64,000 bases of DNA from Batillaria attramentaria (GCA_018292915.2 JACVVK020000167.1:980001-1044000), one strand, 5' to 3'; positions 22,829 through 33,512 are shown, numbered from the stretch's first letter. The notes: a model not told the origin generated them from the sequence alone. Program-made: numbers and translations.

Positions 22829-23440
22829 AGGTGAACCCAAGTCTTGTACCATCGGCTTTCAATACGTTTAGCCTCTGTGATGACCCGAAGCAGGCTAATC
22901 GAGACCTGAGCCGAGACAACTAATCACTAAGAAAGAATAAAACAAACATGCTCGGTGACAAGGAAAGTGGACAGTTCTGAACAACTTTGTGGTGAACGTG
23001 GTATTTCGCAGTGTGCACAGAAGCGATGAGTTCTGTCGCCTTCACCGGCACAGTACATTTTCACCCTGTTTCAGAGATCATTACCTGCATGAGTTGTCTC
23101 CCTTGCCGCAGCAAGCACGCAAGTTTCGTGGTAGAGCGCAGAGTTGCCACGAAAAATACATGCTTGCTGCGGTTCTGTGTGTGCACGCAATTATCTCTGA
23201 AACAGGGTGGAAATGTACTGTGCCGGTGAATGCGACAGAATTCACCGCTTCTATGCACACTGTGAAATAGCACGTTCACCACAAAGTTGTTCAGAATTGT
23301 CCAGTTTCCTTGTCACCGAGCGTGTTTGTTTTTTCCTTCTTGGTGATTAGTTGTGTCGCCTCAGGTCTCGGTTAGCCTGTTTCGGGTCATTACAGAGGCT
23401 AAACGTAGTGAAAGCCGATGGTACAGAGTTGGGGTGAACC
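22829..23440. mobile_element. Foldback element, about 0.6 kb
   Basis: The whole segment is one imperfect palindrome: arms of about 300 bp (from GGTGAACCC at left to GGGTGAACC at right) meet near 23137. Frames on opposite strands inside it encode mirror-image peptides, a by-product of the palindrome. No transposase. Confidence 0.85.
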
Positions 23441-23474
23441 AGCTTACATAGAGGTTTTGAACACCATAACTTAC

Positions 23475-23555
23475 GTCAGCAGGACGACAATCCATCGTGT
23501 GGTAAGGGTAGTGGCTATGTGAGCTGTGCCTGGTGTGTGTGGCGATAGCACAGTA
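23475..23555 (-). CDS. Gene M exon, A-type
   Basis: 81 nt, 27 codons, phase 0-0. Y-C-A-I-A start, inner T-M-D-C, ends P-A-D; gttacag acceptor and gtaagt donor. The acceptor and first two codons are repeated many times just upstream. Confidence 0.83.
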
Positions 23556-23890
23556 CTGTAACAACCAATCACAATGATAATGTTGACATATCACAGTACC
23601 GTAACAACCAATCAGAGTGATCGTATGAACATATCACTGTACTGCAACAATCAATCACAGTGATGATGTAGAAATACGATGGTACTGTAAAAACCATTGA
23701 ATCACAGTGCTGATGTAAAGATATCACAGTACTGCAACAACCAATCACAATGCTTTTGAAATATCACAGCACTGCAACAACCGATCACAATAGTGATGTG
23801 AAAATGGCATAGTAGTGTAACAACCAATCAATACCACAGCGCTGTGTGTGAACCTATCACAGTATTACAAGAACCATCCACAATGATGAT
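23550..23890. repeat. Tandem array derived from a splice-acceptor segment
   Basis: About eight imperfect copies, 40-50 bp apart, of a unit like ATCACAGTACTGTAACAACC. The first copy is the acceptor plus opening codons of the exon at 23555. Confidence 0.82.
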
Positions 23891-24384
23891 GTGGCAATCT
23901 AACTTTAGTGCAGCCATCAGTCACAATCAATACTCTCCTGTGTGCGTGCTGTTATTGTTATCTGTTGTTGTTGGTTTTTTTCCACGGCCTCTCCCATACT
24001 GAATGGGATCTTTGACATGCACGCTTCCATGATAATGCATGTTTGTGTACATGAAGGCAAAACAGGCACAAAAAAAACACCACCGACAACAACATTAACA
24101 AATTCTCATCCAGTGTCCTGCACGCAAAAGTACCTCAGTATCTGTAGGCGAATGTCTAACTTATTAATAATAATTATTATATATTAACCGAGTTTTGTAT
24201 TGGAGTTTTACCCAATATTTTGAGTCAGCTCAGAGCGCTGGAAACTGAACCCAACACGCACGCTTACGTGAATCACACGCATTCTCTCACAAACTGGACA
24301 TGCACACATAACAGTCACGTGGTGCAAAGGGATAGCTCAGTTATTTTTGTTTCGGAATTTAGAATTGCATTTACTTTCAGATTT

Positions 24385-24561
24385 TGTGGGCTGAACATTT
24401 CCAAAGCAAAGGGGTAGGAAGCCGGAGTACCCGGAGAGAACCCGGCCCGAACGAATGGTGTCACGTACGAGAAGGAAAAATTCTTTGCCCCGAGTGGGAC
24501 TCGAACCCGACTTCTAACATTGCTGACGAAGTCTCTTTAACCACTAGACCACCGACCTCCG
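24385..24561 (-). mobile_element. tRNA-derived SINE, second family (V)
   Basis: Minus-sense tRNA-like head (GTGGTCTAGTGGTTAAAGAG, then GGGTTCGAGTCCCAC), followed by a body with GCCGGAGTACCCGGAGA-like sequence. A fragment of the same body is at 11038-11090. Confidence 0.72.
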
Positions 24562-24855
24562 AGTCCAGACCCCCTCAGAATTACTATAATTATAAAACAA
24601 TTCCCTGCCATAGACTGTGCTGTCCTAAATAGTACTGACTGACCCAATTTCCTACACATTTTGTCCTTATTTTTGCCCAAGATTCTAACCACACTGTCCA
24701 TGTAATACTCACCGTTTTAACCAGTTTCTAAATTGGTCTTTTTTTTTTTCCATTGATCACTTTTTTTGCCGTGCAACAAACCACCAAACATCAGTCGGTC
24801 AAACGATCATTTAATCAGTCAATCAATTAGTCAGTCAATCAGTCAGTAAATTCAC

Positions 24856-24939
24856 CTCATCGGCCTGACACTCCCATGTTCCCTGAATACAGTTCCGGAG
24901 TAACGCCTCGTCGTGCGAACAGACTTCTGAAAAGCACTT
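24856..24939 (-). CDS. Gene M exon, B-type, phase 0-0
   Basis: 84 nt, 28 codons. Opens K-C-F-S-E-V-C, ends G-T-W-E-C-Q-A-D-E, very like the B half of gene P exon 4, but without the C-type half that precedes it there. Either the C half was lost or it is in an unseen exon. Confidence 0.8.
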
Positions 24940-24990
24940 CTGCAACGATACTGTACAAAGCATACGATACTGTATTTAATACGTACTGTA

Positions 24991-25375
24991 AACAAGATGG
25001 CCACCAGCCCAATATGTTGTTTCCATTCAATGACCTGCTGTAGTCACAGTCGTAGTCGTTGTGTCATGTATGCAGCCCGCGCGCACACGCCGGAACTCAA
25101 GCTCTCTGACATCAAGCATAAAGAAAGTACTGAAAACCCTTATCGTGCCTCTATGCACTTGCAAAAACCCAAACACATGAGGTCGTGTGAGCTCGCCTAG
25201 CTGGTTGACGTCACAAACTTTTTGGCGTATGCGAGGTTCTACATGGGTGAATGAATTCTTGTACTAAAGTCGTTCCCCTTTGACAGAGTTACTTCCCGCA
25301 GACCTGACTGACAGACGATTGCTTACTGGTATCGGAGAAGAGACCCTCTCTCTCTCTCTCTCGCCTTAGACGCGC
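24991..25375. repeat. Duplicated block R1
   Basis: About 380 bp nearly identical to 30879-31330 in the same orientation. Both copies sit just 5' (minus sense) of a B-type exon. On the minus strand near 25070-25030 a T-T-T-T-T-V-T-T-A string resembles the end of a C-type exon. Confidence 0.85.
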
Positions 25376-26608
25376 GCTTGCGCGCTTGCGCGCGCACGCA
25401 CGCTCGCACGCACGCTCCCCCCCCCCCCACACACACATCATGCTTCTGAGTGTGAATCAGTGGCAAAAACGACTGAAACCCACTGAAATTCCCGCTTTCC
25501 ACATGTCAAGCTTTAGAGATCGCGAAAAGATACTGCATTTCGATGCAAAATAATTTCTAGACCATCCCAGAACATGCTGGTGCAGTAACGTCAGTAGATT
25601 ACGTCAGCTTGGAATGATATCGAACCTTCCAGTAACTTGAGTTGAGGAATGTTCTAGATCTGACCTGTTCAGTACGTAAGCAGCCCTGCACAGCGTTCTG
25701 GGTTCTTCTTCTTTCATGAATTTGTTCTCCGTGCATATTCTGTTCATAAAGTATTGGAGTTGTATTCTGTTGTATCCCGTGTCTTCTCTGCGATTGCACG
25801 AAGATGGAGACATAGTACAGTCGAACACGCTTAAGTCGAATTCGCAGGGGAAATGGATTTTTGTTCGGCGTATCCGAAGTTTGACTTATCCGTGGCGACG
25901 GATAAGGTCGAATTTCGACTCTAGCTTCGAGTTAAGCGAGTTGCACCTTTTCACCCCCTGATTCGGTTTGGAAACTGAAATTTATTTACCCTGGTCAACA
26001 TGAGCTTACTGCTGCTGCGTTGGTATAGTTCGCCCCCTTGTGTCATTTGCACCTGCTGTAAATGCACTGCGGCCGTCTAAAAAACATAGCAATTGCACTA
26101 TTACCACAAGGTAACCCCAACCCTAAATCTTAACCTAACCCTAAACCGATCTAAGCAGGCGAACTCTACTAGATGAGTGTGGATGCGTTTGAATAGTTTG
26201 CCCAGTACGACCCACGAGTGCGAACTATACTGAGCCTTACTACTAGGATTTGTTATATTCAATACGCTCGTGTAGGCTGACATGTCATCGAATCTCCGTA
26301 GCTATTTTGTTCACTTTGAAATCACTTTCAGTTCAGAGTATTGGCTTGGTCTTACCATAGTCACACATGCAATGCAGAGGAAGGAGAAAGCCAAGTTTTT
26401 TTCTGATGGCTGTTTCGTTCTGCCGGACATGAAAGCTGCCTGGCACCAAACGGTGATAAATTTCCAGCTTATGTTTTCTTCTTCTTTTCTAGTTTTACTG
26501 ACTCTTATTCTGCTTGTAAGATCAGCAGCGTCATGTGTGCGTGTGTGTGTGCGCGCGCGCGCACGCGTTCGCAGTCATATGATCGCATGTGCACAATAAA
26601 CTCCAGTG

Positions 26609-26777
26609 GGTGGGTGGGTGTTTGGGGGTTTAACGTCCTTTTCCACCACATAGGGTGATATCAAAGACGGGGCAACGATGAAAAAGCCAGCACAAATATT
26701 TGGCCCCAGCCGGGATCGAACTCACGACCCGAGCATTAGAAGTCCAACGCTCTACCATTCGACCACCCCGGCTCCCC
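26609..26777 (-). mobile_element. SINE family S with 13-bp target duplication
   Basis: 169 bp, antisense, flanked by ATAAACTCCAGTG at 26596-26608 and 26778-26790. This fixes the family boundaries: tRNA-like head GGGGAGCCGGGGTGGTCGAA and a tail ending CAAACACCCACCC (minus sense). Confidence 0.93.
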
Positions 26778-26857
26778 ATAAACTCCAGTGCAACGTCATA
26801 TAAACACACGCAGTCAAATAGCAGAAAGATCCAACTCTAACGGCACCAACCGGCAAA

Positions 26858-26861
<4 letters not shown>

Positions 26862-26904
<43 letters not shown>
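26862..26904. repeat. (CT)n(CA)n microsatellite
   Basis: Short compound dinucleotide tract inside the pogo-like element. Confidence 0.9.
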
Positions 26905-26906
<2 letters not shown>

Positions 26907-27639
26907 TTCACACACCAGGAATAACTCACTGCTTACCCTCCGAATCCGACGGCAAATCACCTTCTTAACACTGGCCACAGAAAACCTCAGAGATCAGGGG
27001 CACAGGGTCAGATCTTACACCTAGCTCTGTTCTTGCACGTGTTTCTCGCCAATTTCGTGTTCTACAACCCAAGATAACCAGCCCTAAGGCCCGCAGGACA
27101 TATAACACTGTCAACCTGTACTTGCACGGAAAATGTAAAATCTCCGTGCAAGCCGTGTTTGGCGCTGATGTATCAGAACAACAAAAAGAAATTCCCGTGC
27201 CAGCGACTGGTACGACTTATCCGAGGCTAAAATTGCAAATTTCGTTTGACATAACCGAGTTTTGACTTATCCGTTTTTGAGTACTCGTTCGACTTATCCG
27301 TGGAAAATTTAGTCATACAAAGAGCAAGTTTGGCCGGGAAAAACTTTTTGCTTCGACGTATCCGAAGTTCGACTTAAGCGTGTTTGACTTAAGCGTATGG
27401 GTCTGTAGAAGTAAAATACACCACGTCTCCAAACAGAGGAATTCGGAAAGAAAGTGGCGAGACACCCCCAAGAAAAAACACCATCACGTCAATCAAACAT
27501 GACGCACTTACTTTACGTCAGTGCGCGTGCGTCTCTTCTTCGATGTTTGTGAGGCGTGTGGCTTGCAGAGGAAATGTGCTGTGAGTACAAATTTTCGAGT
27601 CAACTGACGATAACGGCTGCAGTGAATTTTTCTATTTTT

Positions 27640-28410
27640 TTTGGTATATTTTTTATGGCACCCCAGGCTCATTATCTATGTATAGTAGGAGCGATTTTGA
27701 GATCTAAAGTGTGTTCACAAGCACTTTCATCAGGTACGGCTTACGCCAAAAGTATAAAAGCGACAACCTCCAAAATTCACTTAGTTTAGAGTCCGTATTC
27801 ATGCTATCTATGTCCAAAAAATGGAGTGGGTTAGGTAAATATTACGCCTTTAAACGCCAGAAAGCCACCTTTTCTGAAAAGGGCGATAACTCGCAAATCA
27901 TGTGTGCAATCGTACCTGGATCGGGCCTTCTATTCAACAATCTTGATTCATTTAGAAACCCCAAATTTGAAATCGATCGGTTCAGTATTTTCGGAGAAAT
28001 ATGCATCTGAATCGGTTCACATGCAATGTCAACTCAGGCTCGGTTTACATGAATACTATAAGAGCGACCATTTTCTAGTAGTGACTCTGTTCAGAGTCCC
28101 TATTCAAGCTATCTACTGCCAAAAAATTGAGTGATTTAAATAAATATTACGCCTGTACACGAAAGACAACCAACTTGTCTCAAAAGGGCGATAACTCCCA
28201 AATCACTTCAGCAATCATCACACGCTTAGTTCCTCTAATGTAACATTTTGATATATTTGGATACCCCAAATTTGAAGCCATTCGGTTGAGTATTGTCGAA
28301 GAAACGGGCCTGGACACAATTCACACACACACAGCCGCACGCACGCACACACATACGCACAGACGGCACTCACTGAGGAGGAGAAGCGCGTTCGGCGCAC
28401 CGTGCACGTT
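27640..28410 (+). repeat. Dispersed repeat family T, copy 1
   Basis: Two tandem sub-units of about 290 bp, each with GGGCGATAACTC and CCCCAAATTTGAA boxes, ending in a (CA)n tract and CACTGAGGAGGAGAAGCGCG. An inverted copy lies at 63325-63933. Confidence 0.82.
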
Positions 28411-28690
28411 ACACTATACATCTTACACAGGACTCCGTGCACGTTACACTATACATCTTACACAGGACTCCGTGCACGTTACACTATACATCTTACTCAG
28501 GACACCGTGCACGTTACATAGGACACAATACATGTTACACCACGGTTACACAGGACACCATACACCTTACACACGACGCTTTACACGTTAAACCGTACAT
28601 GTTACACGGGACACCGTCAGTACACCTTACACGACACAGTACACCTTACAAAGAACACCATATACATTACACAGGACACCACAGGTGGTA
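28393..28690. repeat. Tandem array, unit about 37 bp then decayed
   Basis: Repeats of CCGTGCACGTTACACTATAC with decreasing regularity, just downstream (minus sense) of the signal exon. Confidence 0.9.
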
Positions 28691-28763
28691 GGAGAGGCCC
28701 CTTACATGCGTCACAGGACACCGTGCGCGTTACAAAGGACAATGGCAGTTACATGGGACTCAC

Positions 28764-28815
28764 CTGATACACACAACATCAACACCAGCACGCCCAGGTA
28801 ACAGGGAGTCGCCAT
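28764..28815 (-). CDS. Signal-peptide exon (gene M or a nested paralogue)
   Basis: 52 nt, ATG at 28815-28813, phase-1 exit at gtgagt. Encodes a typical signal peptide, M-A-T-P-C-Y then a run of L/V/M. The coding start is preceded by a ctgcag acceptor (exon edge 28826), so the 5' UTR is split, as in gene Q. No phase-1 B exon follows until 16504 (the ShKT exon at 18585 is also phase 1), so its partner exon is uncertain. Confidence 0.8.
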
Positions 28816-29071
28816 GTTGCTTCTGTCTGCAGAAGGACATATGTTAGTTTCTCACTTACACGTACTGTACCGATGGCAGTGTCGACGGGGCGGGGGGGGG
28901 GGGGGGGGCTTAGTTACTACAGTTGATGTCACTGGGACACGAACGGATCATGAAACGCGTGTACAGACATTGTTCTGTGACGTCAGTCATACTTATTTTT
29001 TATTCTATTCGTTTCCTACTTCTACTAAGCAATGATAAGAGCTGAAACAGGAGTCAGTAGAAAAATGGAAC

Positions 29072-29112
<41 letters not shown>
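29072..29112. repeat. (GA)n microsatellite
   Basis: GA tract interrupted by a SINE and resuming at 29294-29323. Confidence 0.92.
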
Positions 29113-29115
<3 letters not shown>

Positions 29116-29291
29116 GGGTGGGTGTGTGTTTGGGTGTTTGGGGGTTTAACGTACTTTTCCACCACATAGGGTGATATCAAAGACGGGGCAACGATGAAAA
29201 AGCCAGCACAAATATTTGGCCCCAGCCGGGATCGAACTCACGACCCGAGCATTAGAAGTCCAACGCTCTACCGTTCGACCACCCCGGCTCC

Positions 29292-29294
<3 letters not shown>
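29113..29294 (-). mobile_element. SINE family S inside a (GA)n tract
   Basis: Full antisense copy with GA repeats on both sides, closely similar to the copy at 26609 and that at 34024. Confidence 0.9.
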
Positions 29295-29323
<29 letters not shown>

Positions 29324-29334
<11 letters not shown>

Positions 29335-29366
29335 GAGTGTTTGGAAGTTTAACGTCCTTTTCCACA
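29324..29366 (-). mobile_element. SINE family S, tail fragment
   Basis: Short antisense tail following the same (GA)n tract; same form as the fragment at 18686. Confidence 0.65.
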
Positions 29367-30065
29367 CGATACCATATCGTGTGACCGGGATTCAAGAGGG
29401 CTGCCACTGCACTGTCATGGCGTGCATTACACAGTCATGACTACACAGAAAAATTAAAACATTTGCGGGATTGAACTTATCATGTTATTTATTTCTGTCC
29501 ATTTATGTGTGGACCAGTATTATGCAGATGAACCCGTGACCTGATTGTCGCGTTGTGGCACTACATTCAAACTTCCTTAATACCGGACTGGAAGTACATG
29601 CGTTTAACACTATTCGTACCACGTACGTTTTGCAAAATTTGGTTCCATACATATGAGATGCAATTGTTTGCTTGTTTTACTGACAGTCAGCCTGCCTGAT
29701 CTGTGCGTTTGGTTCGAAGGCAACTTTTATTAAAATGCCGTTATTACCAAGTGTGATAGACTACGGATATCAACCCACCAGCTGCTTATAGTGGCTGAAA
29801 GTTTGCTAAATCGCTCGTCTGGACATGTTGAATCGTGCACTGATGTCGCTAAAACTCGATGGTTTAGATTTCTATCAGTGAACATCCGTAGACAGATTCC
29901 AAAGCAAATAATCCAGACTCACACAAAAGCTACATTCAGTACTCTTGAAGTAGAATCATCTGCCTATATTTAGGTAAACAGCTCAATAAAATTGTTGAAT
30001 TATAAATCATGCTATTATTTACTGGTCTAGAAAAATCAAACAGGGTGGGCGCAAGACAGTTGCTA

Positions 30066-30067
<2 letters not shown>

Positions 30068-30162
<95 letters not shown>
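30068..30162. repeat. (GT)n microsatellite
   Basis: About 47 uninterrupted GT units in the intron 3' of exon 30226. Confidence 0.96.
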
Positions 30163-30163
<1 letters not shown>

Positions 30164-30225
30164 TATCCACGACGCGCGTGCGCGTGGGTATGTGCGCGTG
30201 CCTGTGTGTATATCTGGTCACTCAC

Positions 30226-30297
30226 CTGCCACTCGTAACTTGTCCGACATTCCATGACATTGTGCTTGGTGTTGTTGGTTATGATCATGTGGCAGAA
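30226..30297 (-). CDS. Gene M (upper copy) exon, A-type
   Basis: 72 nt, 24 codons, phase 0-0. F-C-H-M-I start, inner V-M-E-C-R, ends E-W-Q; gtttcag acceptor and gtgagt donor. Confidence 0.83.
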
Positions 30298-30714
30298 CTG
30301 AAACAGATTAAATTGATTCTGAACAAAGACCAAGCAGTCAAATCGCAAGTAGCGAGTTAAAATACGCTAAATAATGGAAGTAAGGTATAGAAGACGAAGA
30401 AATGGTGATTGCAGCCTTGTGCGACCCCTTGTGCACAATAAGCCCTCTCCCGTGTATGTCTACCTGTATGATGCACTTGTATAAATAGAATCAAAAACGT
30501 ACCCTCTCTGCGCCCAAAAAAATAAAAAAATAAAAAAATAAATAAATAAAATCAAACAAACAAACAAACAGAGAAACAAACCCTCCCTTCCCCCTCCCCG
30601 TTTGATCCCCCCCTCCGGGGCCCGCCGAATTCCCATGTATTTAATTATGGTGTAACCATTTTGCTGTAACTGATGCCTCAGATGAGAATGCGGTAGATAT
30701 ATAAAGGACTGGAC

Positions 30715-30827
30715 CTCATCCGGATGACAGTACCACTGCTGAGAGATGCAGGCATCAAAATTATAGTTTAGCTGTCTGCCATCACAAGAATGAGAGTGAT
30801 CACGAAAGCAGTATCCTTGAACCGTCA
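30715..30827 (-). CDS. Gene M (upper copy) exon, B-type, phase 1 entry
   Basis: 113 nt, phase 1 to 0. Starts T-V-Q-G-Y-C-F, contains D-H-S-H-S-C, ends Q-W-Y-C-H-P-D-E; donor gtccag. Closely parallels gene P exon 2 (Q-G-A-C-F-H-D-H-A-H-A-C). It should follow a signal exon, but none is seen between it and the gene X stop codon. Confidence 0.83.
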
Positions 30828-30878
30828 CTGAAATCAGTTCAGCCGTAATTTCATGGATAGAAAACGTAAGAAGAAAAA

Positions 30879-31330
30879 CAAGATGGCCACCAGCCCAATA
30901 TGTTGTTTCCATTCAATGACCTGCTGTAGTCACAGTCGTAGTCGTTGTGTCATGTATGCAGCTAACTCGTGCACCAAGCCAATGATAAATCGACCTCGAC
31001 CGATTAGCCACGTGACTGGGGTTAGTATGCAGCCCGCGCGCACACGCCGGAACGCAAGCTCTCTGACATTAAGCATGCTGACATAAAGAAAGTACTGAAA
31101 ACCCTTTCCGTGCCTCTATGCACTTGCAAAAACCCCAAACACATGAGGTCGTGTGAGCTCGCCTAGCTGGTTGACGTCACAAACTTTTTGGCGTATGCGA
31201 GGTTCTACATGGGTGAATGAATTCTTGTAATGAAGTCGTTCCCTTTTGACAGAGTTACTTCCCGCAGACCTGACCGACAGACGATTGCTTACTGGTATCG
31301 GAGAAGGGACCCTCTCTCTCTCTCGCCTTA
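30879..31330. repeat. Duplicated block R2
   Basis: Direct copy of 24991-25375, differing by a 71-bp insertion (element plus duplicated site) at 30962-31032. Confidence 0.85.
30962..31024. mobile_element. 63-bp MITE with 8-bp target duplication
   Basis: Present in R2, absent from R1. Flanked by GTATGCAG at 30954-30961 and 31025-31032; ends CTAAC / GTTAG. Part of the sequence also occurs at 6165-6195 in reverse. An 8-bp duplication fits hAT-type integration. Confidence 0.75.
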
Positions 31331-31332
31331 GA

Positions 31333-31333
31333 C

Positions 31334-31419
<86 letters not shown>
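31333..31419. repeat. (GCAC)n(CA)n microsatellite
   Basis: About 14 GCAC units then CA; at R1 the corresponding place is a GCGCTTGC-rich tract. Confidence 0.94.
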
Positions 31420-31421
<2 letters not shown>

Positions 31422-31475
31422 AAAAGTACAGGCAGGCATATGACAAAGAGAACCATATGTATTTAGTTACTGGCC

Positions 31476-31641
31476 TCAGTGCTGAGTGATCAGTCCGTCA
31501 GAAGGTACGATAAGTGGAGGCGCGTTACAGTTGGGCTCGTTACAATACTTGCACGTAACGCCCGAGCCAAAGATGTTAGTGTTCGCTTCACGACACTCGT
31601 CTGTCAGCCAAACTTGGTCACATTCTACCTCAGAAGCGCAC
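31476..31641 (-). CDS. Gene X: orphan terminal exon, Ly6-like C-terminus
   Basis: 166 nt, phase-2 entry, stop at 31478-31476. Homologous to the last exon of gene P: opens C-A-S-E-V-E-C and ends N-C-N-A-P-P ... L-I-T-Q-H. The paired Cys of the Ly6 signature is reduced (C-K-Y-C-N-E-P-N-C-N), one Cys codon missing. The acceptor abuts a (GT)n tract on the minus strand. No upstream exon is visible before the GST gene, so this may be a relic. Confidence 0.78.
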
Positions 31642-31645
31642 CTGC

Positions 31646-31758
<113 letters not shown>

Positions 31759-31964
31759 ACAGTGCATCAATGATAATAATAATGATGATAATAATGGCAA
31801 TACTGATATAGCGCTGTAACCTATTAATATAATTATGTATAACAGTTCTAAACGTTGAAAGAAAAAATAAAATGGCAAGTGAAAAGGAAGAAATTCATAC
31901 AAAAATATACAGAGCCGTAAGGTCAGGGCGCAACGACACGTACATGCAAACATGTTGTCCAGGT

Positions 31965-32325
31965 ATAAGTTTTGGATCCAATGGGGAGGCTGTTGCCACA
32001 CGGCCGAGCTTCACCCACTTCACGGGTGCGACTTTGGGGGTGCTTCCCTTGGTAGGACACGTCTTATGATATGGATGATTACACGACCGTAGGTGCCGTA
32101 GTTCCCGGGCCTGGTTAATGCCGGGATATTTATGAAAGGAGGCGTGGAATGCGGCCCTGTCCTGCAGTCCCAAACCACACGGACCTCCATAGCATCATCT
32201 TACCATCATCCTCATCTTCTTGCTTAATAAAAATTGCCCCAACTTCCGAGCTCTCCGTGGATTCCACCCATTACCAGGGAGAGCTCGGAAGTTGGGGCAA
32301 TTTTTATTATGCATGATGCAAAGAG
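31965..32325 (+). mobile_element. Family W repeat, inverted copy, ending in a hairpin
   Basis: 31980-32275 is the reverse complement of 17508-17830. Its right end forms a hairpin (32226-32256 with 32278-32309), arms around TAATAAAAATTGCCCCAACT with a 22-nt spacer. Confidence 0.75.
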
Positions 32326-33010
32326 TTGTGGAAAAAAAAAAAACCCGCAAGAAATGAACTGTGCTAGGTGGAGTAGATAACAAAAATACGGGAGCTGTGT
32401 TGTGATTTTTTACCCAAAGTAAAACCGAGTAGGGCTCTTGCACTGAAATTACCCTGCATCCTGTGTCCCCCATATCTGTCTGTCAGCTGAGGTTTAAGCT
32501 GACTCCTAACGTTTATTCATTGTCACGTGACGGTCTTACATTTGCTAATGCATGCGCATTTTATGAAAGACGTGTTGAAGCAGTTAGAAGGAACAATTTG
32601 AAATCGAGTATCAAGCGAGACCAGGAGCAGCTTGAGGGTTGATGAAAGTTCATGTAGTACTGACTGATATAGCAACTTGAACTCAGAGCTAACGTGCGTT
32701 TTGCGTTATCGGTTGTAGTTTCCTCAACACTAGGTCAAAGGTATTGATTTAATTTTTAAAATTTTGTTTAGGGATTTATCTTTATTTGTGTGCGTGTGGG
32801 CGTTGTGTTGTGTTGTTGCTTTTTGTTTGTTTGTTGTTGTTTTGTTTGTTTGCTGGAGGAAGGGGGTGGGGTGGATGGGTGGATGGAGTGGACCTTGTTT
32901 ACTAATGGGGGGGGGGGGAAGTTAGGGGGTGCAAAAGGAGGAGGGGGGGGGGGGGTGGTAATGTCGGAGCTGTGACTGACACAACCTGATCACACACACA
33001 CACCCTCCCC

Positions 33011-33047
<37 letters not shown>

Positions 33048-33309
33048 GCACGCACACAAACCACCGCCACAGACCGCTCAGCAAAAAGTTTACCAGGTCA
33101 GCCGGTACGAGCACCACCCCGGGTAAATATTCACGCTATTGATCAACCCGCCACCCGCGCGTCTGTTTGCACACAGAAGCAAGCGTCCATGCCAGCCTGT
33201 GACTCAGCCATTTGAACAACTCCTGCAAGAGACCGTCCCGCCGGTCAGACCACACTTGGGTGACGCCCTGGCTATTCAGAAAAGGCTGAATCGGTAAAAG
33301 ACGGGTTTT

Positions 33310-33406
33310 GTTACATTGTCACCGTCAAACTGTGTCACTGGCTCGATTAACTTGGCGAAGGACCAGAGGGTTTGCTGCTGGGATCTTATTGATCAGATTA
33401 CTTGGG
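33310..33406 (+). promoter_or_regulatory. Possible 5' UTR exon of the GST gene
   Basis: Sequence ends in ATTACTTGG followed by a consensus GTGAGT at 33407. The coding exon is preceded by a ctttcaaag acceptor at 33746, so a spliced leader exon here is plausible; the start of transcription cannot be seen. Confidence 0.35.
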
Positions 33407-33500
33407 TGAGTAACTGTGAGTTTTATATGATAACATAGTTCCATAGTATAAAGTGTATGAACTGTGAAAAGCGACACTACAGATTTCATAAACTGACAAG

Positions 33501-33512
33501 AGAGAGAGAGAG

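Larger units (their letters stand above)
25818..27405. mobile_element. pogo/Tigger-like non-autonomous element
   Basis: 1588 bp, starts CAGTCGAACACGCTTAAGTC, ends GTATGGGTCTG, with TA at both sides (25816-25817, 27406-27407). The ends carry inverted copies of GCTTAAGTCGAA and CGTATCCGAAG. No transposase frame; it hosts a SINE. Confidence 0.82.
25504..27420 (+). mobile_element. Solo LTR (LTR2) split by a pogo-like element
   Basis: 25504-25817 plus 27408-27420 reconstitute the extent of the LTR at 5587-5902. The break lies near its 3' end. Flanks CCACA (left) and CCACG (right) fit a decayed 5-bp duplication. The TATA box of LTR1 is altered here (GTACGTAAG). Confidence 0.82.

Noticed and set aside
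22989..23282. Two similar 70-90-residue frames on opposite strands
   Set aside because: Mirror translations of the two arms of the foldback element.
26101..26150. CCCTAA-like run resembling telomeric repeats
   Set aside because: Only a few irregular units; too short and degenerate for an interstitial telomere.
26609..26777. tRNA gene candidates (tRNA-like box A and B)
   Set aside because: Each tRNA-like head is fused to a SINE body, and cloverleaf pairing is incomplete; these are SINEs, not tRNA genes.
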